Part shown: positions 43,955 through 56,576 of the stretch, one piece after another
Position numbering within the stretch: position 1 is the first letter of the stretch
Layout of the letters: every line of letters begins with the position of its first letter
Assembly (NCBI GenBank): GCA_013180625.2
Contig: SNVD02012892.1
Location: 186,001 to 250,000, forward strand
Origin: Boswellia sacra
Lineage: Eukaryota; Streptophyta; Magnoliopsida; Sapindales; Burseraceae
Reading direction: 5' to 3'
DNA: 64,000 bases
Translations under genes and position numbers: made by a program
The notes under the pieces: model-generated
Database searches by the model: none
What the model was told of the DNA's origin: nothing
The model's input: only the letters and a program-made list of their open reading frames with translations

Positions 43955-44150
43955 GGTTTCTATGGACAGCCCAAAACTCCACATTGGTATGATATTGTCT
44001 ACTTTGGGCCTAAGCCCTCATGGATTTGTTTTTGAATTCTACCTAAAAGGCCTCATATCAATAGAATGCTTGTCCACACTTATATATCCATGATCTTCCC
44101 TAAGTCTAGCCAATGTGGGACTTTGGTTGCACACCCAACATTTACGAATT
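43955..44150. repeat. Dispersed plant repeat of unknown class
   Basis: Contains GGTATGATATTGTCTACTTT, GGGCCTAAGCCCTCATGG, AAAGGCCTCATATCAATAGA and GCCAATGTGGGACTTTGG. I recognise this order of motifs from intergenic DNA of many plants. No ends or target duplication could be fixed. Confidence 0.45.
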
Positions 44151-45639
44151 AGAATTCAAAAAGTCTAGAAAGATAAATTTAAATTTAAATTTATAATTTC
44201 TTCTTCATTTAATATGAAAAGGACTCGTTTTAAGTTTTCCTATTGATAACGTAAGAAACAATAAAAAAAAGTCAAAATAATTGAAAATAACTTGCTCTTC
44301 GATATTAGGATAGTCTTAATGCCCTAAAATCACACATTAACACCTAAAGATAATGTAATTTTATTGTAGAAATTAGATCCACTAAATGCATTAAGTGTTC
44401 TTGAAATAATAAATCAGTTCTTTATTTATAGTGTCCTTCGCTTTAATAAATACATTGGTAGTTTGTACAAATCCTTTCGACAATACACAAGGTATTTATT
44501 AGATGCAAATTTATAGAGTTAAAATTGATCTCACCGGCGGACTTTGAAATTTTTTCAGGTCAGACTAAAAACTTAATTAATGGAACACTAACAGTACAAG
44601 AAAATTTTATTATTAAAGAATTAAAATTTTTACACCTAGTTAGGAGACACAATAAACCTTTCTCATCAAAATACATATTATATATTTTCACAAAATTAAC
44701 AATGCATATAAAAAATTAAAAGCATAAAAACAATATCAGTTAATTATTAAAGCGGTTTCATGATAATCACACAACATGAATACTTTATTACAATAGTTTG
44801 ATCATAATAACTCATAATTCATTATATATATTAAGTATTATTAATAATAACTCATAATTCATTATATATATTAAGTATTATTATTTGAAGCTCTATAATT
44901 ATATTAATATGTCTCTAACCCATATAACAATTTACACATTTTATTACATCACAATTAATTAATTTATATAAATTAATAATATATTAAAACTAATTCTTAA
45001 AATTCATAATCAAAATCTATACAATAGAAGGCTAACTCAAATCAAATACTTTTTCTTATATGCTCTAATATCTTGTATAATATATTACATACATCATTAT
45101 CAATTTGTCAAAATTTATGAAATAGGAAATTATAACTAATTTATAAAACCCACAAATCAAATCTCCATAGTAAAATCTAACTCAAATTAAAGACTTGAAG
45201 ATAAAAAAAAAACAATTTAATATCTAATATCTTATACATCACAAATAGTTTAACAAATTAAATAATAAAACTAATTAATCATACCTACAAAATAAATCTG
45301 GACAATAAGAACCTAATTCAGATTTTCATATAGCTTACATAATGGACAACATCAAAATTAATTTGTTAAAAGTCAATAAATAAAACAATCCTAATGTAAA
45401 AATAATTACTTAAGAATAAAATAATTATCTTCGGTGAGAGAATATATAGGGAGAGATTAAAGATGAGTTAAGTAAACTAAAGAACTACACATACATATAT
45501 ATTATTTCTTGTTTCAGGGATCTTTTGAGTAACATTAAAATTTAGGGGTGATTTCAAAACTTTGCAAACTTTTTGGGCAAAAGCTACCTCAGGCTACGGC
45601 CCAGGCTAGGCCTCTCATGGGTCTGCCTTTTTTGATTTT
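44151..45639. other. AT-rich spacer with a short tandem repeat
   Basis: No gene seen. 44808-44883 holds two copies of a 37-38 bp unit (AATAACTCATAATTCATTAT…AAGTATTATT). A short stretch at 44497-44525 resembles 62106-62135 and may be the interrupted start of the duplicated block below. Confidence 0.5.
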
Positions 45640-46400
45640 AGGTCCAACGTCCAAAACTGAGTCGAACAGCCGCGATTCCAAGTCTCTGTACCATTCATAA
45701 TACAACATCATCTTAGAAGTAATCAGAATTAATTAGTATTCTGTTACCAAAATTATGATAATGAATTAAGCATGATGCCATCAATTTTTTAGATTTTAAC
45801 TGATTTTTTAAGTTGCTTCAGTACCGAATTTATTGATTGATTCATTATAGACATAAATATTATTTACTTAATTTAATAATTCAAATTCTTTTGATACTAG
45901 AATAATAAATTAGTACTCCATTACGTATATAACATATTAACAATGCTTGTTTTCCTATAATCGATCGTGATGCTACTTATTGCTACAAAGGAGAGGAAGA
46001 AGCCTATTTATTTTTGGAAGATAATAGGCCGATTAAAGCAATAGATTTTTTTATTGCAACTAATAATCATCGTAGTAATGAATGTCATAACTAGAAAACT
46101 TTCACTAGCAAGGAGGGAGAGGGCTATAATATTGCACCAGTACTTAGTTTATGAAAAAATTTATCATGAATAAATAAAAAAATAAAAGTATATGTATAGA
46201 ATGTGTACGTAAGACAAACAAATTAAGGTCATTAAGCATGCTTTTAAACCACCTTAAAATATTTTGAAGAATATTTTTTTCATAAAAAAATTGTCTTCTA
46301 CAGAAGTGTCTTAAAAAATCTTAATCATTTAAACATTAATAATTCCAAACTGAATAATTATTTAAAAATATTTAAAATTTCATCTATGATATTTTAACTA
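45640..46400 (+). repeat. Duplicated upstream block, copy 1
   Basis: Aligns with 62140 to about 62820 over several hundred bases. Shared: GAATTAAGCATGA-GCCATCAAT, ACTTAATTTAATAA, TTCTTTTGATACT-GAATAAT, GGAGAGGAAGAAGCC, AGAAAACTTTCACT and AAAAATCTTAATCATTTAAA. Copy 1 lies before a BAHD fragment and copy 2 before a BAHD start-codon relic, so it is probably the old upstream region of this gene subfamily. Confidence 0.7.
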
Positions 46401-46423
46401 TCATATCAAGGATTCGACAAGGC

Positions 46424-46890
46424 TTGGAAATCAACGTCCGTCAAGGTGCAGTTGGTTCCAGCGTTTGCATGGAAAGCTCTTATTGGAGTGGCTCACCCTA
46501 TACATAGGGCAATTGAGGCCTTCCACTATAAGCCATTTGATAAACATGCGAGGAAAGACTGTACTTCCAATAGCAGATCATTGTTGTGGAAACCTCATGT
46601 GGCCTGTTGTGGTACGGTTTACACCAGATATGAAGAGCACCAAGGCGGAGTATCATGAGCTAGTCAATTTGGTTTGTGATGCATTTGAAAATGCAGTCAT
46701 GATTGTGCACAACCAAAAAATGCTGATGAGGGTTTTCATGATGGTGGATAAGGCCCGCAAAGAGGACTTGAGTGAGGCTGCTAAAGAATATAGCAAAAGA
46801 GACGAAGATAAGGTACAGACTTATTTCTTTCCCAGTAATTGTCGGATGCCACGTTATCCAGATTTAGGATGGGGAAAGCCTACCATATAT
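46424..46890 (+). pseudogene. BAHD acyltransferase fragment
   Basis: Begins in the middle of the gene (QRPSR…QLV with a frame break) and runs through WKALIGVAHP, GQLRPSTISHLINMRGKTVL, CCGNLMWPVVVRFTPDMKST and FFPSNCRMPRYPDLGWGKPT, then leaves homology after about 46890. The structural motif reads DLGWG. The N-terminal half with HxxxD and the last 60 or so residues are missing. It resembles genes 1/2 most closely (CCGNL, VVRFTPD). Not functional. Confidence 0.88.
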
Positions 46891-46974
46891 TTATTTCAGG
46901 ATCAACTAATTTTTTGTATAAGCACTTGTTCAGTTACTCTACAAAAGGCTAAAATTAATCGTTGGCAAAGTTAA

Positions 46975-47512
46975 TTATTCATTTCCTGATCTTTCATCAC
47001 AGAATGCTTAAGTTGCTTAGTTCATGGCAAATATACAACATAATTATTTTCAGCTTCGAAACACAATCTTTTATCAGTACTTTTTCATTTTGTGTTTATA
47101 TTAATTTGGTTCATATATATTTATTTATTTCTTACGTTCCTTCTTATTATTCACTATTGGAGGAGTTTTAACTTTAAATCAATCTGCTGCTTTAAATCAA
47201 TCTGCCTAGGAGTTGGTTAGGTGTTTTGTCTTATTAGGACTGTATTATTTGACTGTTAGTTATTTATTCCTACTAGATCTCACAATTATATTAATAGGCT
47301 TGTATTGTGTTATTTTTTAGAGATCTAAATAACAAACTATTTTCTATATGAGTTAATTTTCTTGAATTAATAAGAGCTTGAACTTTTTTAAATCTTTATC
47401 TCAATCATATACTAAACTTTCAACTTTTTATTATAAAAATCCCGATCTACAATCCCAGATATCTCTTCATATTTCTACAATCATTCAGTATTCTTATTGA
47501 TTCTCATACAAC
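46975..47512. other. AT-rich spacer, no gene seen
   Basis: AATCAATCTGC is repeated twice at about 47177-47206. Nothing else was found. Confidence 0.5.
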
Positions 47513-48022
47513 TTGTTAGAAAATTAAAATAATACTGATCAACTCAAGCACATGAAAAATCAAAGAAAAAAATTATGTGGAGAAGAAATTACATAACTAA
47601 GATTTACAAGTTACAAACCTTATATAACGGACATATATATTTTGATTCCACTCAACTAATGAAACCTAATAATACTAAAACAAATCAAATGAATAGAGCC
47701 TAGTTCAAATCTAATCAGGAATCATTAAACCTAATCTAAACATGACTTCTACGACTTCTAAAAGTTCGTATAATGTAGAAGTCATGTTTAGCTTAAGTTT
47801 ATGATTCCTAATTAGATTTGAATTAGCCTTTGTTTATTTGATTTGTTATAGCATTACTAGGTTTCATTAGTTGAGCGGAATCAGAATATATCCAATGGTA
47901 TATAAGGTTTCTAATTTGTCAATTTTAATTAGGAAGTAGTAGTCTCTTCTTCGTATATTATTTTCAATTTCTTCGATTTCTTGTGTGTGCTTGAACTGAC
48001 TATTATTTTGTTTTCCTACAAC
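47513..48022. repeat. Long inverted repeat (hairpin) with 240-bp arms
   Basis: The left arm (about 47513-47752) and right arm (about 47775-48022) are imperfect reverse complements along their length. The inner ends CATGACTTCTAC and GTAGAAGTCATG are perfect, with a loop of about 22 bp. The outer ends read TTGTTAGAAAATTAAAATAA and TTGTAGGAAAACAAAATAAT, LTR-like in character. It could be a foldback MITE or two head-to-head LTR fragments. A transcript would form a long double-stranded RNA. Confidence 0.75.
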
Positions 48023-50034
48023 TATTAATTAATCACAATCTACTATTCACCCATGTGTGTACGTATGCCAGCTGCCAACTTTTACAATATCTAAAGGACT
48101 GATCCTTTGGGATCAGAAATTAAACTCGAAAGTCATGAAGCAGTTTTAGTATAGCCATCAACTGAGAGAGTGATATTGATTAATTGAAAAAGATGTAATT
48201 TTTTTTGTTTTTTTTATGTTCCTAACTGTGCAATTGGCAATAAAAATTATTTCCATATTAACGTTTAAGTGCATGGGCTAGAGGACAGATACTCAATATG
48301 GTAATACGAATAATAGTTTGGATCCCATCATCAATCGATTAATTATTTTTATTTATATATATATGTGTGTGTGTGTGTGTGTTTGTGAGTGTGTGTGTGT
48401 TATTCTTGGGGTTTCATATTCTTGATCTTTTATTGGATGATTTTGTTGTAAATTTCAAACAAACATCTATTATCCGAATTGTATCTAGTTGCATAGTTGA
48501 GAGAGTAGTTTAAAATTGATAAACTAATCAGAAGCTAATTATTTTAAGATTTAGAAAATTATAATCATCACGTATTTGTTATTTTTGTCATTACCACATA
48601 TATCAATGTGTGTCCAACAAATCAAGTAAAATTTGTGCTACGTGTGAAAATTTGCTTTAACTTAAATGCATATTTTAATTGAATCAACCTAAAGCAGTTT
48701 ATTAATCAACAGCCTCTTCTCAACGGTACAGATTGTGACACAAAAATATTTTATTAAATGTTTTACATCTTATGTGTGCAGGAAAGTAATAATCTTCAAA
48801 CTTTGACTTCTCTTTGATTCCTGTGAATATCTTAATTTAATCTAGTTGTGAAAAAGGAAAAAAAAAATTATGTTGAACTCTAGCTAGCAAACTTCCTTTC
48901 ATCCCACGAAATACTTTAAATTTAAGAATAATACTATTGATTTTTCAATAAATTTACTTATATATCATGATATAATGAGAAGAGAAAAACTTATGTAGAA
49001 TAAATTCATTTAGTCACTTTGCTGATTTGGTGAACCTATATTGTTAAATGAAAATAGACATTTGTAGGTGGGTTGAGAGAATGGAGGGAGAGTGACAACT
49101 CAACAAGTGTATCGATTAAATAATCACACAAGATAATGGGAGGGTTGAGAAAAATAAAAAAATAAACAAAAAAACCAAAAAAATTAACTAACTTTAATAT
49201 ATTGTTGAATATAAACAGTTACTTATACCACCTTAATATTAATTATATACCAGACTCTCGTAAGTATTTTTTGATTGGGAAATTAAATTTAAAAAATTAC
49301 ATAGTCGAGAAGCCAACTTGACAAATTCAACCTAAAACTTATAAATAAGTCTGGAAGATCTATACGTATACAAACATATACGTGACAAAATAAAATAAGG
49401 ACAAATCAAGAATCTTGGATCTTCGACCAACTTGTCTTTAATTTATGCTAGTCTAAGATAACATCCTGCTTAAAATGCTCCGACATCAGCTCTGAAAACA
49501 TAAAAATTAAAATAAGTGAATACTGAAGTTTACGCGATGGCTGGCCGGCCTTCCATTTGCATCAAGAGCCTGCCGCATATGCTAAAACAGGTAGTAAAGA
49601 AGTCAATTTTCCTGAGCTGGGTCAGTAGACGTCTACGCTTTTAAATAAGAGTCATTGGTTCTAGTGTTTATTTTATCTGAACCTACCACACAAAAAAACT
49701 AGAAGATTAATCGAAGAGAAAGTCGTTTCCAATTATCATAATTTTATCTATAATTGTTTCCTCTCATACTATTAACAGAAGTAGTCAATGACCAGGACTA
49801 GCTCTATGATAATTAATCAAATAATTGTCTCAACAAAAGGGTACGACGAGTTATTAATGGACAAAATATTAAAGCTGTTGAGAGAGAGCTAAATCAAACG
49901 AATTTATAAGGGCCATACATGAATATTAAAATCTACGCATTACAAGATTAATTTTTATAAATTCAGGAGAGTTATCAATGAAGCATTTTCCGTGTTGGTT
50001 TCTTAACGCAGAGTCAAAAACCTTTTGGTGCAAG
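48023..50034. other. Spacer upstream of gene 5
   Basis: AT-rich with a TA/TG microsatellite at about 48353-48402. No gene or RNA recognised. Confidence 0.5.
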
Positions 50035-50044
50035 TATATTTATA
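50035..50044 (+). promoter_or_regulatory. TATA-like box of gene 5
   Basis: TATATTTATA 36 bp before the ATG at 50080. The partner gene on the minus strand has TATATAATATA at a similar distance, and the surrounding bases (…ATAGAGCTAG / …ATAGATAGCG) align. This argues for the start at 50080 and against the longer open frame from 49978. Confidence 0.5.
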
Positions 50045-50079
50045 GAGCTAGTAAGGGAGGTATTTCAGTGAGAATCAAC

Positions 50080-51411
50080 ATGGGAGAAGTACATAGCCAG
50101 CCCCAATGTCCCATCGAAGTCGTTTCCGAGAAGTTCATATATCCAGCAATTCCAACTCCTTATACCCTTCGCAATTTCAAATTATCATCACTTGATCAGC
50201 TTACACCTCCAACGTATCTGCATTTCGTTTTCTACTATCCATCCACTGAAATAGATCGAAGAGCCAAGAATGAAGAAAGTATTAAGCAGCTGGAGAGATC
50301 ACTTTCCGAAGTTTTAACCCTCTTTTACCCTTTAGCAGGAAGATATATTAAAGACGATCTCTTGATTGATTGTAATAATCAAGGGGTTGAATTTGTAGAA
50401 ACTCAAGTGAGTGGCCAGCTTGCTCCACTGCTTGGGAACGATGTTGATAGCAAGGAGATAATTGATTTGGTTCCCAATTGTCAAACTGAATCTCCCACTA
50501 GTTCTTTGATTGCGGTTCAGTGCAACATGTTTGAGTGTGGTGGACTAGCAATCGGTTTCTGCTTTTCACACAGGATAGTTGACGGATTCGGGTTCACCAA
50601 ATTCCTTGACGCATGGGCTACTGCATGCCGAGTAGGGCTTCATAAAGTAGACGTTCCAAGCTTTGACATGGCTACGCTTTTACCCACAAGAGAAGTCCTG
50701 CCTGATATTAAGCTGCCTCAGTTTATTCCGGGATTAAAGGTTAGATCAAAGACGCTTGTTTTTGATGCTCGAGCAATAGCAAAGCTGAAAGAAATTGCCA
50801 GAGGTGGTTTGGGTGATGCAGAAGTGCTTAAACGTCAACCTTCACGGCTGCAGCTCGTGACAGCAGTTATATGGAAAGCACTCATAAGAGTTTCTCAGAC
50901 TAAACATGGCCAATTGAGGCCTTCCGTGTTGATCCATATGTTGAACATGCGGGCAAGGACAGCACTGCCAATTTCAGATGATTGCTTCGGAAACCTTTTC
51001 AGGCCTATTATGGTGCAATTTACGCCAAACAAGAAGAAGAGCGAAGTGGAGTTTCATGACTTGGTTAGCCTGATTGGTGACGAAATAAAAAATGCAGTTA
51101 CTGATTGCGCAAAACCACAGAGCGGCAATGACTTTTTTTCTATGGTGACTAATGCCTGGAATGAGGCTGGTGAAGAATTCAACAAGGATAATGTAGACTC
51201 CTATTCGTTTACTAGCTTGTGTCGGATGCCACTTTATCCAGATTTTGGTTGGGGAAAGGCAGCCAGAGTAACTCACGTACAATCTTCTGTTGAAGTGACC
51301 ATGCTAATGGATACTAAAGATGGTGATGGAATTGAGGCATGGATATCCTTGGAGGAAAACAAATTGAGTCTTTTTCAACAAGATCCAGACATTGTGGCTT
51401 TCACTTCCTAA
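50080..51411 (+). CDS. BAHD acyltransferase, gene 5 (convergent pair, + copy)
   Basis: Single-exon BAHD acyltransferase of 443 residues from the Met at 50080 (MGEVHSQPQCPIEVVSEKFI). The frame is open back to 49978, but a TATA-like box lies inside that extension. FYPLAGRY at 82-89, catalytic HRIVD at 164-168, NMRART at 289-294, DFGWGKA at 388-394 (Ala where most members have Pro). The protein ends at IVAFTS, about 18 residues shorter than genes 1-4. Strongly similar to the minus-strand gene at 57545-58888, so the two are an inverted duplicate. Both key motifs are complete and activity is likely; the substrate is unknown. Confidence 0.93.
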   Translation: MGEVHSQPQCPIEVVSEKFIYPAIPTPYTLRNFKLSSLDQLTPPTYLHFVFYYPSTEIDRRAKNEESIKQLERSLSEVLTLFYPLAGRYIKDDLLIDCNNQGVEFVETQVSGQLAPLLGNDVDSKEIIDLVPNCQTESPTSSLIAVQCNMFECGGLAIGFCFSHRIVDGFGFTKFLDAWATACRVGLHKVDVPSFDMATLLPTREVLPDIKLPQFIPGLKVRSKTLVFDARAIAKLKEIARGGLGDAEVLKRQPSRLQLVTAVIWKALIRVSQTKHGQLRPSVLIHMLNMRARTALPISDDCFGNLFRPIMVQFTPNKKKSEVEFHDLVSLIGDEIKNAVTDCAKPQSGNDFFSMVTNAWNEAGEEFNKDNVDSYSFTSLCRMPLYPDFGWGKAARVTHVQSSVEVTMLMDTKDGDGIEAWISLEENKLSLFQQDPDIVAFTS

Positions 51412-52308
51412 TGGTGATACATCTATTGGATCGTAATTCTACTCTGGAAGCTTAACTGATCCTTGGGTATATCACAGTTTGTTTTGAAGTACTTGAAATT
51501 TATATACGAATTCAGCTTAACTGTTGAAGATAATGTGTAACCTACGTGTGGAAACAAGCAATGTTATTTTCTTATAAAGGCTTTTTTTTAATAATATTAG
51601 TGGTTGTTGAATGACTTTTACTTAAATAGATGATATTATTTGAGAATTTTCGGTGTACATATATAAAATTCAACTCACTGGAGGGATCTCCTCGCTCCGG
51701 TGCATTAATTGATTTTAACACAAGTTAGAGGATTAAGCATGCGATTACCCAAAAAAGTAATTTTACTGTACATATTAATAATTTTTACAGTGAAATTGAC
51801 TTAAAAAAGAAGTGATTTCATTTATGACTGAAATATATTACTAAGATTTCACTATTTTTTTAATAATATTTGTGATTTCACTTTGGTTAATTATTACTTT
51901 CTCTGTCACTTTCGTTCTCTCGAGACGAAATTGCAGAGCTCCCTTCATCCAAACTATTTTTCCTAGATCGTTGCTGCGCCACTCACGATTCCCAAAAAGT
52001 ACGATCGTAAACGTAAATGTTTTGTTTAAATGAAAGTCACGATAATGACAAAATAAATTATTAGTTAAAGCGTATGTTTTCTTAAATTTAAATTCTGTTT
52101 TTTGTGTGAAATATTTTTAATATAATTTATATTTAATTTTAATTACATTTTTTTAATTTTTAAAATTTAAAATAATTTAAAATTAATCACATATTCTTAA
52201 ATTTAATTAAAAATAAAAATACTAGATTTATAAAAAAATACACCCTAAGAGAACAAATAAAATAATTAAACAAACTAAATAGTTAATATATTATTATCTT
52301 CAAAAGTT
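51412..52308. other. 3' flank of gene 5
   Basis: AT-rich, no gene seen. Runs up to the CTGAT target duplication of the copia insertion. Confidence 0.5.
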
Positions 52309-52313
52309 CTGAT

Positions 52314-52529
52314 TGGTGGATATAATCTTAAAAACTTACTCTTTATTTCTTTATTTCTTAAATTTTAAATTTCACATACACTTAAACAAATAAAAAAATA
52401 CTCTACTTATATAGAACTCATAATAATTCTAATTCTTTTATGAATATAAATCTTAATTCTACTTGAACTCAATTTTAATTCCCAACAAAACTAATTAAAT
52501 CCTAAAACAAATAAAATTTATTTCCAACA
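52314..52529 (-). repeat. 3' LTR (element sense) of the short-LTR copia
   Basis: 216 bp. Its + strand left end reads TGGTGGATATAATC instead of TGTTGGATAT. Followed by TCCCCCTTAAAC, the complement of the polypurine tract. Confidence 0.93.
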
Positions 52530-52559
52530 TCCCCCTTAAACTTGATTTGTTACACCAAG

Positions 52560-53959
52560 TGAATCTCTAATTCTAATAAAGTCTTCATGCTTGAGTGGCT
52601 TGATGAATAGTCTACAACTTGATTTTGTAACTTTACATACTCCACTTTTACTTCTCCTTTTATGATGCAATCTCGTATATAATAGCAATGAGTATCAATG
52701 TGTTGCTTCGATCATGGAACACTGGATTCTTTGATAGTGCTATTGACTTGTTATCAACACAAATCTTCGTGGGCTCTTCTTGTGAAGTATTCAACTCCTT
52801 CAACAAATTCCTCAACCAAATTATGTGGCATGCGTATGTAGTAGTAGCAACATACTTAGCTTCACAAATTGATAATGTAACTATCAGTTATTTCTTTGAC
52901 ACCCAAGTAAACGAAGTATCTCTCATGAAGAAAACACAACCTGTAGTACTCTTTTCTATCATCAGTATCTTCAGTCCAATCACTATCACAATATCTAATA
53001 AGTTTGTAATTATCAGAAACTGAATAATACAAACCAAAATCAATAGTACCTTTAAGATAGCGAAGTATTCTTTTAGCCTTTTTGAAATGTGTAGTAATTG
53101 GATTCTCCGTGAAGCGACTTACTAGACCAACTGCATAGAGAATATCAGGTCTCATGCATGTCAAATACCACAAGCTTCCAATTAAGCTCTTGAATAGTGT
53201 TGGATCAATGCTTTCTTCTTCTCCATTCGTCGATAGTTTAATTCCACATTCTACTAGTATGCTCACGGAATTGTTATCATCCATCTTGAAATTCTTCAAG
53301 ATCTTTCTTATATACCCTTCTTGAGAAATAAAAATACCATCTTGTTGTTGTTTAACTTCAATCCCAAGATAGTATGCTATAAGCCCAATATCAGTCATCT
53401 CAAACTCTTTTGCTATTGCCTTTTTGAATTCTTGTAACATATTGATATTATTCCCAGTAAAGATCAAATCATCCATGTATAAACACACAATCAAGATATT
53501 TTCATCTTTGATCTTGATGTAGAGAGCGTGTACATAACGACATTTAGCGAAGCCCATTTCTTGAAAGTATTTGTCAATTCGGTTATTCCATGCTCTTGGC
53601 ACTTGCTTTAACCCACAAAGAGCTTGTTTCAATTTCAAAATTTTATCTTCTTGACCTTTAACTACATAATCCAATGGTTATTGAATATAAACTTCTTCTT
53701 CAAGAATGCCATTTAGAAAGGCGGATTTCACATCCATTTTTAAAATCTGCTATTTATTTTGAGCTGTCTTTAAGATAATCAACCTTATTGTTTCCAAACG
53801 AGCAACAGGAACAAACACTTCATCATAGTTAATGCCTTCCTTTTGACTGTAGCCCTTTGCGACTAATCTTGCTTTGTAGTGTTCAATCTCTCCACTAGCA
53901 TTCTTCTTTATCTTGTACACCCATTTGACGCCAATGACATCACGTGTTATTCTTTTCAA
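52560..53959 (-). pseudogene. Short-LTR copia reverse transcriptase and RNase H
   Basis: 53750-53959 holds [20 protein letters not shown] and EGINYDEVF. 52862-53674 holds LKQALCGLKQVPRAW, catalytic YMDD (53468-53479), KILKNFKMDDNNSV and LKGTIDFGLYY. RNase H (EAKYVA…) continues out of frame to about 52600. A stop and frameshift separate the parts. Confidence 0.92.
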
Positions 53960-53965
53960 TGGATT

Positions 53966-55250
53966 TTATTTCTTCATTGCTTTTCTCCACTTCTTATCTT
54001 GTATTGCTTCTTCAAAGTTCACTGGCTCACAATTAGCAAAAAGACAAAAGAGATTTAGATTATCAATTCTCTCAGTTACATCATAGATTTCTTGTAGATT
54101 TCTTGTACGTTGACTTCCATCACTTGAGCTTCCAGTAGATGAAGATGATATATATTGTCCATGTAAATTTGGTGAAGTGGGAAGTGTGTTACTTTCTTGT
54201 TCTATCTCCATGACTCGCTCTTCATCTTCCTCATCAATGTAAGGAAGAAAACTATGGTCTTCATTTGGATGATTCCAATCCCAAGTGATTTCTTCATCAA
54301 ACTACACATCTCGACTAATCACGATCTTTTTTGTCTTTGGATTGTATAGCTTGTAACTTTTAGAACTAGATTCATATTCGATTAAAATCAATTTCTCACT
54401 CTTGTCATCTAGCTTAGTTCTCCTCTCATCTAGCACATGCACATATGTCACACTTCCAAATACTCGCGAATGAGAAATTCTAGGCTTTCTCTTACTCCAA
54501 ACTTCTTAAGGTGTTTTTCCTTGCACACTTTTTGTTGGTGATCTATTAGATAGATACACCGCACATGCTATAACTTCAATCCAAAACTCTTTTGGCATTC
54601 TTTACTCTTAAGCATGCTTCGTGCCATGTCAAGAATTATTCTATTCTTTCTTTCTACAACTCCAATTTTGTTAGGGTGATCTAGGAACAGTTAGGAATCA
54701 TTGAGTTCCATTCGTCTTACAATATTCATTGAATTCTATAGATGTAAATTCTCCTCCTCGATCAGTTCTCATGACCTTAATTTGATTACCACTTTCTTTT
54801 TTAACTATTGCTTTGAATTTCTTGAAAACCTCAAAAACTTCTGACTTTTGCTTTAGAAAGTACACCCATGTCTTCCTTGAAAAGTCATATATAAAAGGAG
54901 AAAATAGTTGCTATTACCAAGAGAGCTTGGCTTGAATGGACCGCACACATCTACGTGTATAAGCTCAAGTGGCTTTTGAGCTCTTAAGTATGACTCTTTT
55001 GGAAAAGCTTTCCTAAATTGATTTCCAAGTAAGCAACCTTCACATAGTTGATTTGGATGATTGATGTAAGATAATCCTCTCACCATATACTTCTTTGACA
55101 ATAATTCCAATCCTTCAAAATTAAGATGCTCAAATCGAAGATGCCAAAGCCATGACTTATCCCTATAGCATGCTTTGAGACATTTTGCAACATCATTTTG
55201 GATATCAAGTAAGAACATCCTATTTTCATATATAGGAACTTAGGCTATAA
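53966..55250 (-). pseudogene. Short-LTR copia integrase and linker
   Basis: 54853-55218 contains the pre-integrase finger (WHLRFEHLNFEGLELLSKKY, LCEGCLLGNQFRKAFP) and the first catalytic Asp in LIHVDVCGPFKP. The remaining integrase follows with stops to about 54300. 53966-54211 is the acidic linker before reverse transcriptase. Confidence 0.88.
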
Positions 55251-56576
55251 AATTCCTTTTGTTGTCTCTGATGGAGATACTATTATCTTTCATGTGGATG
55301 TCATATCCATTTAACCAAAAGTTACCCCACACTTAAGATATTGTTCTTCATGTTTGGCACATAATAAACATTGGATATAAATTGATGTTTTGCATTCTTC
55401 ATGCGGATAAGAATGTTACTTTTACTCTTTATTGGAATTTTTGAATCATCACCAAATAAAACATTTCCACTAATGGATTCATCCAAATCTGCAAACAAAT
55501 TTCTTTTTTCACATACAGTTGCTAGCTCCAGTGTCAAGAGACCATGTATTTTCTTGACTTTCATCTTTGTCTTTACGAACCAGTAGTAAGGTACCACTTT
55601 CTTCGGTTTTTTCTTCCACATAATTTGTTTTTTCTTCAACTTCTAAATTTAGATGCATAATGCCCATGTTTTAAGCAATTAAAGCATTGAATCTGAGCCT
55701 GACACTCACCCACATAATGTCCATACTTCTGACAAGTTTAACATTGGACTTGTGATATTCCATATCTTGAATTTGAGTTCCCCCTTCCACACCCTCTTGT
55801 AGAATTTTATCCTCGATCATTATTGTTGTTGGTAGTGGAATTGTTATTCCCACCTTGTCCACGACCTTGATTCATACCTCATCCTTGTCCTCAGCCTCGA
55901 CCTCGATTTTGACCTCGACCTCGACCACATTGACTTCTTTCATGACTCTCTTCCTTCTCCTTAATTTGTGTTTTAAGGAGTTGATCTGAAACACTTTGTT
56001 TTTTGTATTTCTCTTCATGTGCTTGTAATGTACGTTCAAGTTCTCCAATTGTCATTCCTTCCAATTTGTCACCTTATTCAAGAATTTGAACTATGGTATT
56101 AAATGATGAATCCAAAAAGTGAAGTATCTTTTCTATAATTCTTTTATCTTCTAATTTCTCACCATTTCTTCTTAATTGATTTGAGACTGTTAAAACTCTT
56201 GAAAAGTAATCAGTGATAGACTCACTTTCCTTAATATGTAACAATTCAGACACACATTTTTTTTTACTTTTTCTTGTCCTCCATTTGATTTTTCAAGCTT
56301 TTCCTATAATTCTTTAGTAGATTCTATATCACCATATTTTTCAATTTCAACATTATATAATGCTTCTTGAATGAAGTGGCGAGCCTTCTCATTTTGTTGA
56401 TATGTTTTTTCAAAATTACTCTTTTGTTATTGAGACAATGCTTCAATATTTTGTAGCTTATGAAAGCCTTTTTCAATAATTTCCCAAACACCCGCTGCTC
56501 CAAGGATTGATTTCATCCTTATACGCCTTATTTCGTATATATTTTCTTTCAATTTTGGAATTGTAATTAAAGTCAT
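55251..56576 (-). pseudogene. Short-LTR copia gag and protease
   Basis: Gag starts at the ATG ending at 56576 and includes RMKSILGAAGVWEIIEKGF-like sequence after a frameshift. A CCHC knuckle near 55690-55735 reads QC-stop-TCQKYGHYVGEC, so a stop codon sits between the first two Cys. An Arg/Gly-rich tract (55870-55935 region) precedes it. The protease site WSLDTGASNCM is visible near 55520-55560 and is followed by a stop. Confidence 0.85.

Noticed and set aside
49978..50079. N-terminal extension of gene 5 (34 extra residues from the Met at 49978)
   Set aside because: Absent in the paralogue at 58876, contains a TATA-like box, and has no signal-peptide character.
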